Source: Thermaerobacter marianensis
GTDB taxonomy: Bacteria > Bacillota > Sulfobacillia > DVGY01
Length of the DNA: 59,769 bases
Direction: 5' to 3'
NCBI GenBank assembly: GCA_020724425.1
Contig: DYGY01000011.1
Span: 1 to 59,769, forward strand
Shown: positions 45,032-51,945 of the stretch, in pieces
How the letters are laid out: each line of letters opens with the position of its first letter
Position numbering within the stretch: the first letter of the stretch is position 1
Program-made: the position numbers and the translations under genes
Notes under the pieces: model-generated
Told to the model about the DNA's origin: nothing
What the model saw: only the letters and a program-made list of their open reading frames with translations
Database searches by the model: none

Positions 45032-45301
45032 TTAGTACATCATACTATATTGCCTTGTAGCAGCTTGAGCATAAGACTGATTTATTCCGGTAGCTATATC
45101 ACCAGGCAGGGTTTTAGCCCAACCTTTTTGCTCCATATATTGAACCAATCTGCTATGAAGATTCTGTTCCTCCCTCATGATCTCTAAGAAGACCTGTTTA
45201 ACAGGTTCAGATGCTTCCACAGCAAAATGAGTTTCAACTAAATTGAGAAATCTCTCATCTTTAAGTAGATCCATGACGATATCTTTTTCGTGATACACAC
45301 T
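45032..45301 (-). CDS. CotF-like spore coat protein
   Basis: 89 residues, a helical bundle: KDIVMDLLKDERFLNLVETHF, AVEASEPVKQVFLEIMREEQNLHSRLVQYMEQKGW, then a Gln/Tyr-rich tail (NQSYAQAATRQYSMMY). This fits the CotF family of coat proteins with a ferritin-like helical fold. GTG 45301 is chosen because AAAGGAGG lies seven bases upstream; the longer frame starts inside the upstream gene. It forms a pair with the next gene upstream. Confidence 0.75.
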   Translation of the reverse strand, partial: SVYHEKDIVMDLLKDERFLNLVETHFAVEASEPVKQVFLEIMREEQNLHSRLVQYMEQKGWAKTLPGDIATGINQSYAQAATRQYSMMY

Positions 45302-45311
45302 AACACCTCCT

Positions 45312-45551
45312 TTAATATTGATAGGGACTAGCATATGTTGTTCCATAAGTAGTGACAGCTGGTTGGGTTATAGCGGTTCTATGCTGAGCAGAATTTAATA
45401 GATCGATATGCCATTGGTGGGTCCTGGCCATATCCTGAAGCAAAGCCCTTAGTGTTGGATCAGTAGCCTGATTCATCAGACTGTTAACCTTGCTAACCAT
45501 GAGACGCTTGTCTTCCACACAGGTTGAAATTAAGTCAATATCCCGAAACAT
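45312..45551 (-). CDS. Small helical coat-associated protein
   Basis: 79 residues: MFRDIDLISTCVEDKRLMVSKV and LRALLQDMARTHQWHIDLL, again a helical CotF- or ferritin-like pattern, with a Thr/Tyr-rich tail (AVTTYGTTYASPYQY). ATG 45551 has AAGGAG eight bases upstream and is preferred to GTG 45560. It is directly upstream of the CotF-like gene with a ten-base gap, so both are probably expressed together in the mother cell. Assignment as a coat protein rests on composition and context. Confidence 0.65.
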   Translation of the reverse strand: MFRDIDLISTCVEDKRLMVSKVNSLMNQATDPTLRALLQDMARTHQWHIDLLNSAQHRTAITQPAVTTYGTTYASPYQY

Positions 45552-45637
45552 TCCTTTCACTCCTTCCTATAATTTTATCACATTAGCTATCTTGTCCCAA
45601 TTTGGTAGGGTCTCATGTATAGCAATGATTGGCATAA

Positions 45638-45660
45638 AAAAGACCCCTTATAAGGGGCCA
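45638..45660 (-). terminator. Terminator after the GIY-YIG-like gene
   Basis: CCCCTTA (45644-45650) faces TAAGGGG (45651-45657), folding as a five-pair stem with a TATA loop. TCTTTTTTATG follows on the minus strand. It includes the stop codon of the gene. Confidence 0.7.
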
Positions 45661-45950
45661 TGGAATTTCTCATTGCAAAAAGGCTTGTCACCATTTTCCT
45701 TTTCAAACTCTCTTCGCTTTACCAAATACTCCTCTTGATACTTCTCGATGAGACTGTAGCGGAAATAGAAGCCTTCATCATTTATACACTGATTTGGGCC
45801 AATTGGCGGTAGTTTGCGTAATAGCTCCATTCTAAGATTGTCTGTTCCACCGATATAAATAGGTCCTTTATAGAAGTCTCCTATCTCATATACTCCAGCT
45901 TTATCAGGTATCTTGTTAACCTCGTCTTCCACATATTTAATCCAGTTCAA
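45648..45950 (-). CDS. GIY-YIG-like domain protein (DUF7508-like)
   Basis: 100 residues. AGVYEIGDFYKGPIYIGGTD then LRMELLRKLP recalls the GVYxI...IYIGxTxNLRxRL opening of GIY-YIG nucleases. The second half, GFYFRYSLIEKYQEEYLVKRREFEKENGDKPFCN, is typical of a small stand-alone group. The usual catalytic Arg and Glu cannot be confirmed. The TTG start at 45950 overlaps the adenosyltransferase stop (TTGA), with GGGGG eight bases upstream, so translation is coupled. Confidence 0.6.
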   Translation of the reverse strand: MNWIKYVEDEVNKIPDKAGVYEIGDFYKGPIYIGGTDNLRMELLRKLPPIGPNQCINDEGFYFRYSLIEKYQEEYLVKRREFEKENGDKPFCNEKFHGPL

Positions 45951-46483
45951 GCTTCATTCCCCCCAAAAGAGATCTCCTTGCCATATCTGGTATTAACAAC
46001 CCTTGCCATGACAAAGAGCAGATCAGACAAACGATTTAGATAAACTAAAATATTCTCAGGAACTGCTTCCCTCTGCAAAAGGGTAGCCACTCTGCGTTCA
46101 GCCCTACGTACTACAGTCCTTGTTAAATGTAAAAATGCTGCTGGATGATTACCCCCAGGCAGGACAAACTGCTTTAAGGGTGGTATTTCATTGTCATAAT
46201 GATCAATCTGTTCTTCCAAATACTTAATCATTTCTGATAATCTGTCATTAGGGGTAGCTTTTGGATTAGCTAACTCTGCTGAAACCAAAAACAACTGATT
46301 CTGTAAATCAACTATCAATTCCATAATTTCTTTATCACCACAAAAACTCAAGACAACTCCTAAAAGTGAGTTGGCTTCATCAAGAGTGCCATATGCTTCA
46401 ACCCGGAGATCATCCTTGCTCACCCTTTGACCGCCAAAAAGAGAGGTCATACCCTGATCGCCACCCCTAGTATATATCTTCAT
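45947..46483 (-). CDS. PduO-type cob(I)alamin adenosyltransferase
   Basis: Makes adenosylcobalamin from cob(I)alamin and ATP. At 178 residues it is the minimal PduO/MMAB form: the N-terminal ATP loop YTRGGDQGMTSLFGGQRVSK, EAYGTLDEANSLLG, then FVLPGG and the helix RTVVRRAERRVATL with LNRLSDLLFVMARV. The ATG follows AGGAGG. It is divergent from GDPD with only 26 bases between starts. A B12-dependent pathway is implied but none is coded in the window. Confidence 0.9.
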   Translation of the reverse strand: MKIYTRGGDQGMTSLFGGQRVSKDDLRVEAYGTLDEANSLLGVVLSFCGDKEIMELIVDLQNQLFLVSAELANPKATPNDRLSEMIKYLEEQIDHYDNEIPPLKQFVLPGGNHPAAFLHLTRTVVRRAERRVATLLQREAVPENILVYLNRLSDLLFVMARVVNTRYGKEISFGGNEA

Positions 46484-46509
46484 GATTTACACCTCCTGGA
46501 GGGAAAAAT

Positions 46510-47232
46510 ATGCTGCCAGCTGGATTTCAAGAGAAAAGACCCTTTATCCTTGCTCATCGAGGAGCTAATCAGATTGCTCCGGAAAACACCTTGTCTGCAT
46601 TCCAAGCTGCATTAGATCTCAAAGCTGATGGTATAGAACTAGATGTCCAACTCACAAAAGACAGAAAAGTTGTTGTCTGTCATGACTATACCCTCAAAAG
46701 AACAACGGGTAGCCCTGAATTAATCAGAGAGAAAACATATCAAGAAATATCTAGCCTTGATGCCGGTAGCCATTTCTCTTCCAACTACAGCTTTGAAAGA
46801 ATCCCTCTGTTAGATAGGGTAATTAAAGACCTTCCAGAAGATACCCTTTTCAATATAGAGCTTAAAGACGAAAACCTCTTTGATAATGGTCTTGAAAAAG
46901 AGGTGGCCAGAATAGTTCAAGAATATAACCTGTACCAGAGAACCATCATTTCTTCTTTCAATCCTTTTTCGTTAAGAAGAATAGCTAGATTAGATAAAAA
47001 TATCGCTCTAGGTCTAATATTAAGCCCTGAATTGCCTATTTATCTCAGGAAGGCCTGGTTTGCCCCTAGGAGTCTTTCTAGTCTTCATCCTTATTACACA
47101 ATGAAAGAGCATATTCTTAAAGAAAAACTACCCCTAATTGTCTGGTCTGTTAATGAACCTTCCCTCGCTAAAGAACTAAAACCCTATGTAAGAGGGTTTA
47201 TCACCGATAACCCCGAGAAATTAGGGCTATAG
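46510..47232 (+). CDS. Glycerophosphodiester phosphodiesterase
   Basis: Hydrolyses glycerophosphodiesters to glycerol-3-phosphate and an alcohol. The 240 residues have the GDPD core: FILAHRGANQIAPENTLSAF (catalytic His, Glu), DGIELDVQLTKDRKVVVCHD (metal ligands and second His), NIELKDE and ISSFNPFSLRRI. There is no signal peptide, so it is cytosolic like UgpQ. GGAGGG precedes the ATG by seven bases. Its 3' end overlaps the convergent FabK-like gene by 32 bases. Confidence 0.9.
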   Translation: MLPAGFQEKRPFILAHRGANQIAPENTLSAFQAALDLKADGIELDVQLTKDRKVVVCHDYTLKRTTGSPELIREKTYQEISSLDAGSHFSSNYSFERIPLLDRVIKDLPEDTLFNIELKDENLFDNGLEKEVARIVQEYNLYQRTIISSFNPFSLRRIARLDKNIALGLILSPELPIYLRKAWFAPRSLSSLHPYYTMKEHILKEKLPLIVWSVNEPSLAKELKPYVRGFITDNPEKLGL

Positions 47233-48157
47233 TTTCTTTGGCCTCACTCATTATTCTTTCCAAAAGCTCGTTCACACTAGGTATATCTGTGATTAGCCCA
47301 ATACCCTGACCAGCCCAGGCAAAACCATCCTCTAACTCACCTACTATAGCGGCCTTGGCATTAATCTCCCCAGAGATATAGGGTAGTATTTCTTCTAAAC
47401 TAACTCCCTTTTTCTCTAACTCCAGGATTTTTTCTACCCAGGGACTCTTTAGTGCTCTCGCAGGTCTGCCAATGCTTCTTTCAATTACTTCCGTATCCAA
47501 CTCAGAGAAGTTAACTAACGCCTCTTTATACCTTAAATGAGCCAGACTCTCTTTAGTAGCTACAAACCTTGTACCCATTTCAATACCCTCAGCACCTAGA
47601 GCTAAAGCTGCAACTAGACCTGCCCCATCGACAATACCGCCACTAGCCAGAACAGGTATCTTAACAGCCCTAGCTATAACGGGAACAAGTACAATGGTAC
47701 CTGTATCATCCTTACCTAGATGGCCTCCACCTTCCTGACCAACAGCAATAACCATATCAGCACCAATGGCCTCAGCTTTCTCAGCCTGTCTCTTCCCTGC
47801 GACCAGAACCAATTTCTTCACTCCTGCTTCTTCAACAAAACGAAAAATAGGTTCAGGATTACCACCACTCACACTGATAGCAGCTATTCCTTCTTCTAAA
47901 GCTACCTCGAGAAAAGGCCAAGGTTCCCGATGACCTAAGGCAAAATTAACACCAAAAGGTTTGGCTGTTTTCTCTTTAGTACTTCTAATCTCCTTGCGCA
48001 AATCCTCTGGCGTAGCAAGAGACATGGCCGTAATCTGTCCAAATCCTCCTGCCTGTGATACCGCTGCAGCTAAATCAGAATACCCCACATGTGCTAAACC
48101 ACCCTGCACAATCGGATAATCAATCCCAAGTATTTCTTGAACTCTTGTCTTTATCAT
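47201..48157 (-). CDS. FabK/nitronate monooxygenase family flavoprotein
   Basis: FMN TIM-barrel enzyme of 318 residues: YPIVQGGLAHVGYSDLAAAVSQAGGFGQI, VIAVGQEGGGHLG, PVLASGGIVDG and GIEMGTRFVATKES. The family mixes enoyl-ACP reductase II (FabK) with nitronate monooxygenase, and these motifs do not separate them. No fab genes are adjacent. ATG 48157 has GGGGGTG upstream; the longer frame is not used. It is convergent with GDPD. Confidence 0.83.
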   Translation of the reverse strand: MIKTRVQEILGIDYPIVQGGLAHVGYSDLAAAVSQAGGFGQITAMSLATPEDLRKEIRSTKEKTAKPFGVNFALGHREPWPFLEVALEEGIAAISVSGGNPEPIFRFVEEAGVKKLVLVAGKRQAEKAEAIGADMVIAVGQEGGGHLGKDDTGTIVLVPVIARAVKIPVLASGGIVDGAGLVAALALGAEGIEMGTRFVATKESLAHLRYKEALVNFSELDTEVIERSIGRPARALKSPWVEKILELEKKGVSLEEILPYISGEINAKAAIVGELEDGFAWAGQGIGLITDIPSVNELLERIMSEAKETIALISRGYR

Positions 48158-48253
48158 AATTTTCACCCCCTGAAATAACTTTACCATTAACTCTTCTTCG
48201 TATAATGAAAACTCCCTTCAGGGTACTCTAGTTACTAAAGGAGAGACTAACAG

Positions 48254-48640
48254 ATGCCTAATTCAAATCTTGAATGTGAAGTGAGTTCATGTACCTTCTG
48301 GATACCGACAAATGTCTGTGCAGCTACTAGAGTTAGTATTGCCGATCAATATGCTAAAGTACCTGCCGGCACAGAATGCCAGACCTTTATACCAAGAAAC
48401 AGCTTTACAAACGTTGTTCAATCAATTTCTAATTTAAATTGGCCAGGGATTATCAGTGAACCTTTTAATCTAGGTAAACAAATCAACCCAATAATCAGTT
48501 GCAGTGCAAATAACTGCACCTATTGGGCTGAAGGGGATATCTGTACGGCAAAAAACATCCTAATCAGTGGCATGCCTGTGTCTGAAAGCCCTGATAGTCA
48601 ATGTTCAACCTTTGCAAAAAAAGACTCCTCTTTACCATAG
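48254..48640 (+). CDS. Protein with two DUF1540 domains
   Basis: 128 residues made of two copies of a Cys motif: CEVSSCTFWIPTNVCAATRV ending in ECQTF (about 8-46), and CSANNCTYWAEGDICTAKNI ending in QCSTF (about 83-122). Each has the C-x4-C-x7-C spacing and final CxTF of DUF1540, probably a small metal site. A linker of about 35 residues (NVVQSISNLNWPGIISEPF) joins them. The domain is common in Clostridia and of unknown function. The ATG 48254 has AAAGGAG upstream. The stop lies in a bidirectional terminator. Confidence 0.78.
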   Translation: MPNSNLECEVSSCTFWIPTNVCAATRVSIADQYAKVPAGTECQTFIPRNSFTNVVQSISNLNWPGIISEPFNLGKQINPIISCSANNCTYWAEGDICTAKNILISGMPVSESPDSQCSTFAKKDSSLP

Positions 48641-48650
48641 AAGAGGAGTC
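48619..48650. terminator. Bidirectional terminator between the DUF1540 gene and niaX
   Basis: GACTCCTCTT (48623-48632) pairs perfectly with AAGAGGAGTC (48641-48650). On the minus strand a run of seven T follows. Confidence 0.8.
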
Positions 48651-48657
48651 CTTGAAT

Positions 48658-49161
48658 TTATCTCTTACCAAGCTTTAACCAGTGGAGTCCCGCTTTGCTA
48701 AAAGCCCCAATCAACGACAGCGTTATAACGCTATCAATAGCATGGTGGATAGCTGTACCGGCACCAACCACTACCCAGGCCTGATACATACTCCAGCCAA
48801 AGGCAATCACAGCTAGAGCTTCCAAAACGGCATGTAACGGCAATACTGCTAACAATACAACCCAGGGTTTCCAGCCTCTCAGATATAGATGTGCACCCAC
48901 AACACCCACTACAATATGTGTTGAGGCTCTTAAAGCCACATATGCAGGTAAGGTCATAGCAAAACCAAGGGTTGAACCAATACCAACCATAGCCGCTACC
49001 CAGGGACTAATAAACATAGCTAACATTGTCGGTACATGTGACGCTAAGGTCATGGTAAAAGGTGGGATATTCAACTGTAAGGGTGTTCCTCTAAATAAAA
49101 GGGGAATCATGATTGCTAAGGCGGTTAACAGCCCTCCAATAACTATCTCTCTAGTTTTCAT
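48658..49161 (-). CDS. niaX: ECF transporter S component, probably for niacin
   Basis: Substrate-binding membrane subunit of an energy-coupling-factor importer: 167 residues, about five to six helices. IPPFTMTLASHVPTMLAMFISP and AAMVGIGSTLGFAMTLPAY are typical of the NiaX group. The gene is divergent from niaR, the niacin-responsive repressor, which backs the substrate call. The shared EcfAAT module is not in the window. ATG 49161 has GGGAGG six bases upstream; the longer frame is not used. Confidence 0.78.
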   Translation of the reverse strand: MKTREIVIGGLLTALAIMIPLLFRGTPLQLNIPPFTMTLASHVPTMLAMFISPWVAAMVGIGSTLGFAMTLPAYVALRASTHIVVGVVGAHLYLRGWKPWVVLLAVLPLHAVLEALAVIAFGWSMYQAWVVVGAGTAIHHAIDSVITLSLIGAFSKAGLHWLKLGKR

Positions 49162-49252
49162 TTTTTTCCTCCCATAAAGAGCTACCAACAACAGACATTT
49201 TTCCTGAAAGATTTGTCAGAAATCTCTCTTATGTGGTAGCATAAAAGTATCA

Positions 49253-49286
49253 ATTATAGTATACCTGCTGTCTTGTCAGATGACAA
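49253..49286 (-). promoter_or_regulatory. Putative niaX promoter with a NiaR-type operator
   Basis: On the minus strand TATAAT (49258-49253) lies 15 bases after CTGACA (49279-49274). The -35 overlaps the perfect palindrome TTGTCA-GA-TGACAA (49273-49286). A palindrome here fits an operator for the divergent NiaR, but the NiaR consensus was not checked. A second inverted repeat AGATTT-gtcag-AAATCT (49209-49225) lies in the leader. Confidence 0.4.
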
Positions 49287-49308
49287 TACATTTCTGGAGG
49301 TTATGGAA

Positions 49309-49482
49309 TGTCAACAAAAACTGTTGGATAACATTGGCGGCGAGGAAATTATTAGTTTTTGCTAGTTTTCTAGAATAGTTTACCGATACGATTTTAACTA
49401 TTCCAAAAAAAACTAGCAATCATACTAAAAAAGGAGGATGGCGTTCCTCCCATGACTGAAGTCACGGGTATCCACGCCACAA
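49309..49482 (+). mobile_element. IS200/IS605-like end sequence, copy 2 (in the niaR leader)
   Basis: 174 bases nearly identical, in inverted orientation, to 41873-42035. It starts with a coding-like tail (QKLLDNIGGEEIISFC then stop). A large hairpin follows: TTGCTAGTTTT (49359-49369) pairs with AAAACTAGCAA (49409-49419) and, inside, GAATAGTT (49373-49380) with AACTATTC (49396-49403). Then come GGAGGA/TCCTCC (49433-49438/49445-49450) and the end hairpin TGACTGAAGTCA. Only this one end survives. The layout resembles the 3' end of a tnpB-type unit with its RNA scaffold. Confidence 0.6.
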
Positions 49483-49487
49483 GTATT

Positions 49488-50009
49488 ATGAATGCTCAAC
49501 AGCGACGCGAAATGATTATGACCCTACTAGAACAGGCTAAAGACCCCATAAAGGGCACTCATTTGGCTGATATTCTAACCGTTAGCCGTCAGATCATTGT
49601 TCAAGATATAGCCATACTAAGAGCTGAAGGAAGAAACATTGCCGCTACTCCTCAAGGCTACCTATTGCCCGGGCAATATGATGCAAGTGGTAGCAGAAGA
49701 ACCTTTGCTGTTAAACATGCTCCAGAAGAGATGGAAAAAGAACTCACAGCAATTGTAGATCAAGGTGGTAAAATTATTGATGTTAGAGTAGAACATCCTG
49801 TCTATGGTGAGATCCAGGGAAACCTGATGTTAACATCCCGTAGGGATATCCAGCAATTTCTTGAGTCAATGCAAGAAACAAAGGCAGAACCTCTGTCAAC
49901 TCTGACCGAAGGCCTACATCTACATACAGTAGAGGCAAAGGACAAAGAGACTCTAGATTTCATAGAACAACAACTAGAGCTTCTAGGTTTTCTAGTTTCA
50001 AGGGAGTAG
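49488..50009 (+). CDS. niaR: Niacin-responsive repressor NiaR (HTH plus 3H domain)
   Basis: Transcription repressor of NAD-precursor uptake and synthesis genes. The N-terminal HTH_11 domain (QRREMIMTLLEQ, LADILTVSRQIIVQDIAILRAEG) is followed by a 3H domain whose namesake His appear in FAVKHAPEEMEKEL, RVEHPVYGEI and EGLHLHTVEA, the nicotinate/metal site. ATG 49488 gives the usual MNAQQRRE start. An upstream in-frame ATG (49452) lies in the IS-like element and would add 12 foreign residues. No normal ribosome site precedes 49488, so start choice is uncertain. It is divergent from niaX. Confidence 0.85.
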   Translation: MNAQQRREMIMTLLEQAKDPIKGTHLADILTVSRQIIVQDIAILRAEGRNIAATPQGYLLPGQYDASGSRRTFAVKHAPEEMEKELTAIVDQGGKIIDVRVEHPVYGEIQGNLMLTSRRDIQQFLESMQETKAEPLSTLTEGLHLHTVEAKDKETLDFIEQQLELLGFLVSRE

Positions 50010-50017
50010 GGGTGGCT

Positions 50018-50359
50018 ATGTATTATGATTTTAAACTTAAAATAAAAAGAAAAGACCTCACTCTAATAGGCGAGGGTATAGCTGAGCTTCTTAAAGGCGT
50101 AGAGAGCCATGGGTCTCTACGCCAAGCAGCTGTTCAAATGAACATGTCATATTCTCAGGCCTGGCAACTCATCAAACTAGCCGAAGACGCTTTTGGGAAA
50201 CCACTAATTGAACGGCAGATAGGCGGAAAAGAAGGAGGAGGGTCATCCCTAACCCTACATGCAGAAGACCTCTTAATTAGATTTAAAGCCATGGAAAACG
50301 ATGCTGAGAACTGTCTTAAAAATCTTTTTGAAAAACACTTTCAAGATCTTCTAGATTAA
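50018..50359 (+). CDS. ModE-like winged HTH protein
   Basis: 113 residues containing only the LysR-type winged helix seen in the N-terminus of ModE: LLKGVESHGSLRQAAVQMNMSYSQAWQLIKLAE, then FGKPLIERQIGGKEGGGSSLTLHAEDLL. The molybdate-binding TOBE/MOP domains are absent, as in many clostridial members. It may regulate molybdate/tungstate or cofactor genes; the window's AOR would need such a metal. The start may be GTG 50012 or ATG 50018. It is directly behind niaR and its end overlaps the GerMN gene by four bases. Confidence 0.83.
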   Translation: MYYDFKLKIKRKDLTLIGEGIAELLKGVESHGSLRQAAVQMNMSYSQAWQLIKLAEDAFGKPLIERQIGGKEGGGSSLTLHAEDLLIRFKAMENDAENCLKNLFEKHFQDLLD

Positions 50360-51159
50360 CCCTCTCTTGTTAGCATAGATATTACCCAAATACCTTCATT
50401 AAAAGGTTGGACTAACTCAAGAACATAACTGGCGTTAGGTCTCTCAATCCTAACTAGAGCCTTCTGTTCTCCTAACTCCAGAAGGGAAAATTCATCGTCT
50501 GTGGTAAAACCCAAACCTCTCCCCTCTATCATGGCAACCTCCAGGGGATCTAACCGCCATGGTTCAATATCTACTCTCTCTTGAAGAATGCTAGCTCTCT
50601 CTTCATTAAACCAGAGCTCATAGGAACCAGCCATGTACATTGGTTCATTGCGATATATCGCTTCAGCTGTATCAATATGACCCGCTAAAGTCTCAATCAT
50701 CTCTCCATTAATCATAAAGAGAACCGCATCAACTTCCTCTAATTCGGTTAATGAGAGGACAATGCTGTTAATGGTTGCAGATTCCCCGGCACCACCCTGT
50801 TGAGTAACAGGACCTTCAGCAAAATTCACATAAGCCACAGAAGATTCAACAGATACCGATATCAAGGTTGTCTCCGGTGGAATGGTCCTTATCAAAGTTT
50901 CATCCTTTGGCCCCTCCATTAAGGCCTTTATGAGATCATAAGCAAGACCTTGTTCAGATAGCTCAATCTCTCTGAATTCAGGATAACTGATAATCCCCTC
51001 TCTATCTTTAAAGAAGAGTACCACTTCCTTAACAGTATCCTCAGTCTTAATATCTGAGATATCCTCTTCAATTTCTAAAGGACTCTCTTTTTCACTGGTG
51101 CAGGCTGATAAAATAAGAACAAATGACATAAGCAATACTAACAAATACTTACGCTTCAA
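50356..51159 (-). CDS. GerMN domain lipoprotein
   Basis: Exported lipoprotein of 267 residues: a signal peptide with lipobox LSAC (Cys about 20), then one GerMN domain (about 45-170: VVLFFKDREGI, LIKALMEGPKDETLIRTIPPET, SVAYVNFAEG, INSIVLSLTELEEVDAVLFMING). The C-terminal half (about 175-267) looks like a second beta-rich domain with weaker similarity. GerM-type proteins act in sporulation and germination, in the gap between membranes. The TTG start has GGAGGG seven bases upstream, inside the end of the sirtuin gene. Confidence 0.83.
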   Translation of the reverse strand: MKRKYLLVLLMSFVLILSACTSEKESPLEIEEDISDIKTEDTVKEVVLFFKDREGIISYPEFREIELSEQGLAYDLIKALMEGPKDETLIRTIPPETTLISVSVESSVAYVNFAEGPVTQQGGAGESATINSIVLSLTELEEVDAVLFMINGEMIETLAGHIDTAEAIYRNEPMYMAGSYELWFNEERASILQERVDIEPWRLDPLEVAMIEGRGLGFTTDDEFSLLELGEQKALVRIERPNASYVLELVQPFNEGIWVISMLTREG

Positions 51160-51161
51160 AA

Positions 51162-51896
51162 CTATCCCTCCAACTCCTCTACCACTTCACCTAGTACAAT
51201 CCCTATTCTCTCATGCAAGACAACTGCTGCTAAGGAATCCAACGGTGTAGCTGTCATATTAATAATTGCTAGATAACTCCCTGTTTCTATTGCTAGTTTT
51301 GGCAACATATTAACTGGTCCAACCTCTAAAGAAGAACCAAGAACAATAAAAAGGTCAGCTCGGTATGATTCGGCAACAGCCTGCCTGAATTCCTGCTCAG
51401 GAAGTGATTCACCAAAGAGTACCACTCCTGGTTTTAGATAACCCTGACAAACTGGACAAAGAGGAATATTCTCCTTTTCTAATATGTCAATAGATTCCTT
51501 TCTGCCGCACCTAATACAAATTGCTTCTCTTAGGTTACCATGCAATTCAAGGACGTTTTCAGAACCGGCCTTTTGATGTAACCCATCAATGTTTTGAGTT
51601 AATACTGACTTAACATGGCCTTGTTTTTCTAATCTTGCTAGGATATCATGTCCCCTATTTGGTTTTGCCTGACTGAGATTTAATAATCTTTGTCGATAAA
51701 AATCATAAAATTCTTGCGGGTTTTCAAGCAAAGCGTTTATGGAAGCAAGATCAATAGCAGCCTTCCCTTTCCAGAGTCCATTTGGACCCCTAAAATCGGG
51801 TAATCCTGATTCGGTGCTCATACCTGCTCCTGAGAGAATCACTACATGTTTAGCTTGGCGCCATAAAGAGATCAGTTCTTCAGACAAGAAAAACAC
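51162..51896 (-). CDS. cobB: Sir2-family NAD-dependent protein deacylase
   Basis: Removes acyl groups from lysines using NAD. At 244 residues it is a bacterial class: VVILSGAGMSTESGLPDFRGPNGLW (NAD loop), LTQNIDGLHQKAG, catalytic His in LELHGNL, zinc cysteines CIRCGRK and CPVCQG, and GVVLFGESLP. The first GTG (51896) is too near GGAG; TTG 51887 has better spacing, so the start is unsure by three residues. It is coupled to the GerMN gene (two-base gap). Confidence 0.9.
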   Translation of the reverse strand: MFFLSEELISLWRQAKHVVILSGAGMSTESGLPDFRGPNGLWKGKAAIDLASINALLENPQEFYDFYRQRLLNLSQAKPNRGHDILARLEKQGHVKSVLTQNIDGLHQKAGSENVLELHGNLREAICIRCGRKESIDILEKENIPLCPVCQGYLKPGVVLFGESLPEQEFRQAVAESYRADLFIVLGSSLEVGPVNMLPKLAIETGSYLAIINMTATPLDSLAAVVLHERIGIVLGEVVEELEG

Positions 51897-51904
51897 TCTC
51901 CTTT

Positions 51905-51945
51905 TGGAAAGGAAGGCCGGTTACACAAAACCGGCCTTCCTTCTT
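51905..51945 (-). terminator. Terminator of the M42 peptidase gene
   Basis: A perfect 14-base stem (51909-51922 with 51929-51942) around ACACAA, with TTTCC after it on the minus strand. It lies between the peptidase stop and the sirtuin start. Confidence 0.8.

Noticed and set aside
44852-45187. Plus-strand frame of 111 residues over the coat gene region
   Set aside because: It runs antisense to the small lysine-rich ORF, a terminator and the CotF-like gene; composition is Ser/Leu/Phe-rich as expected for a shadow.
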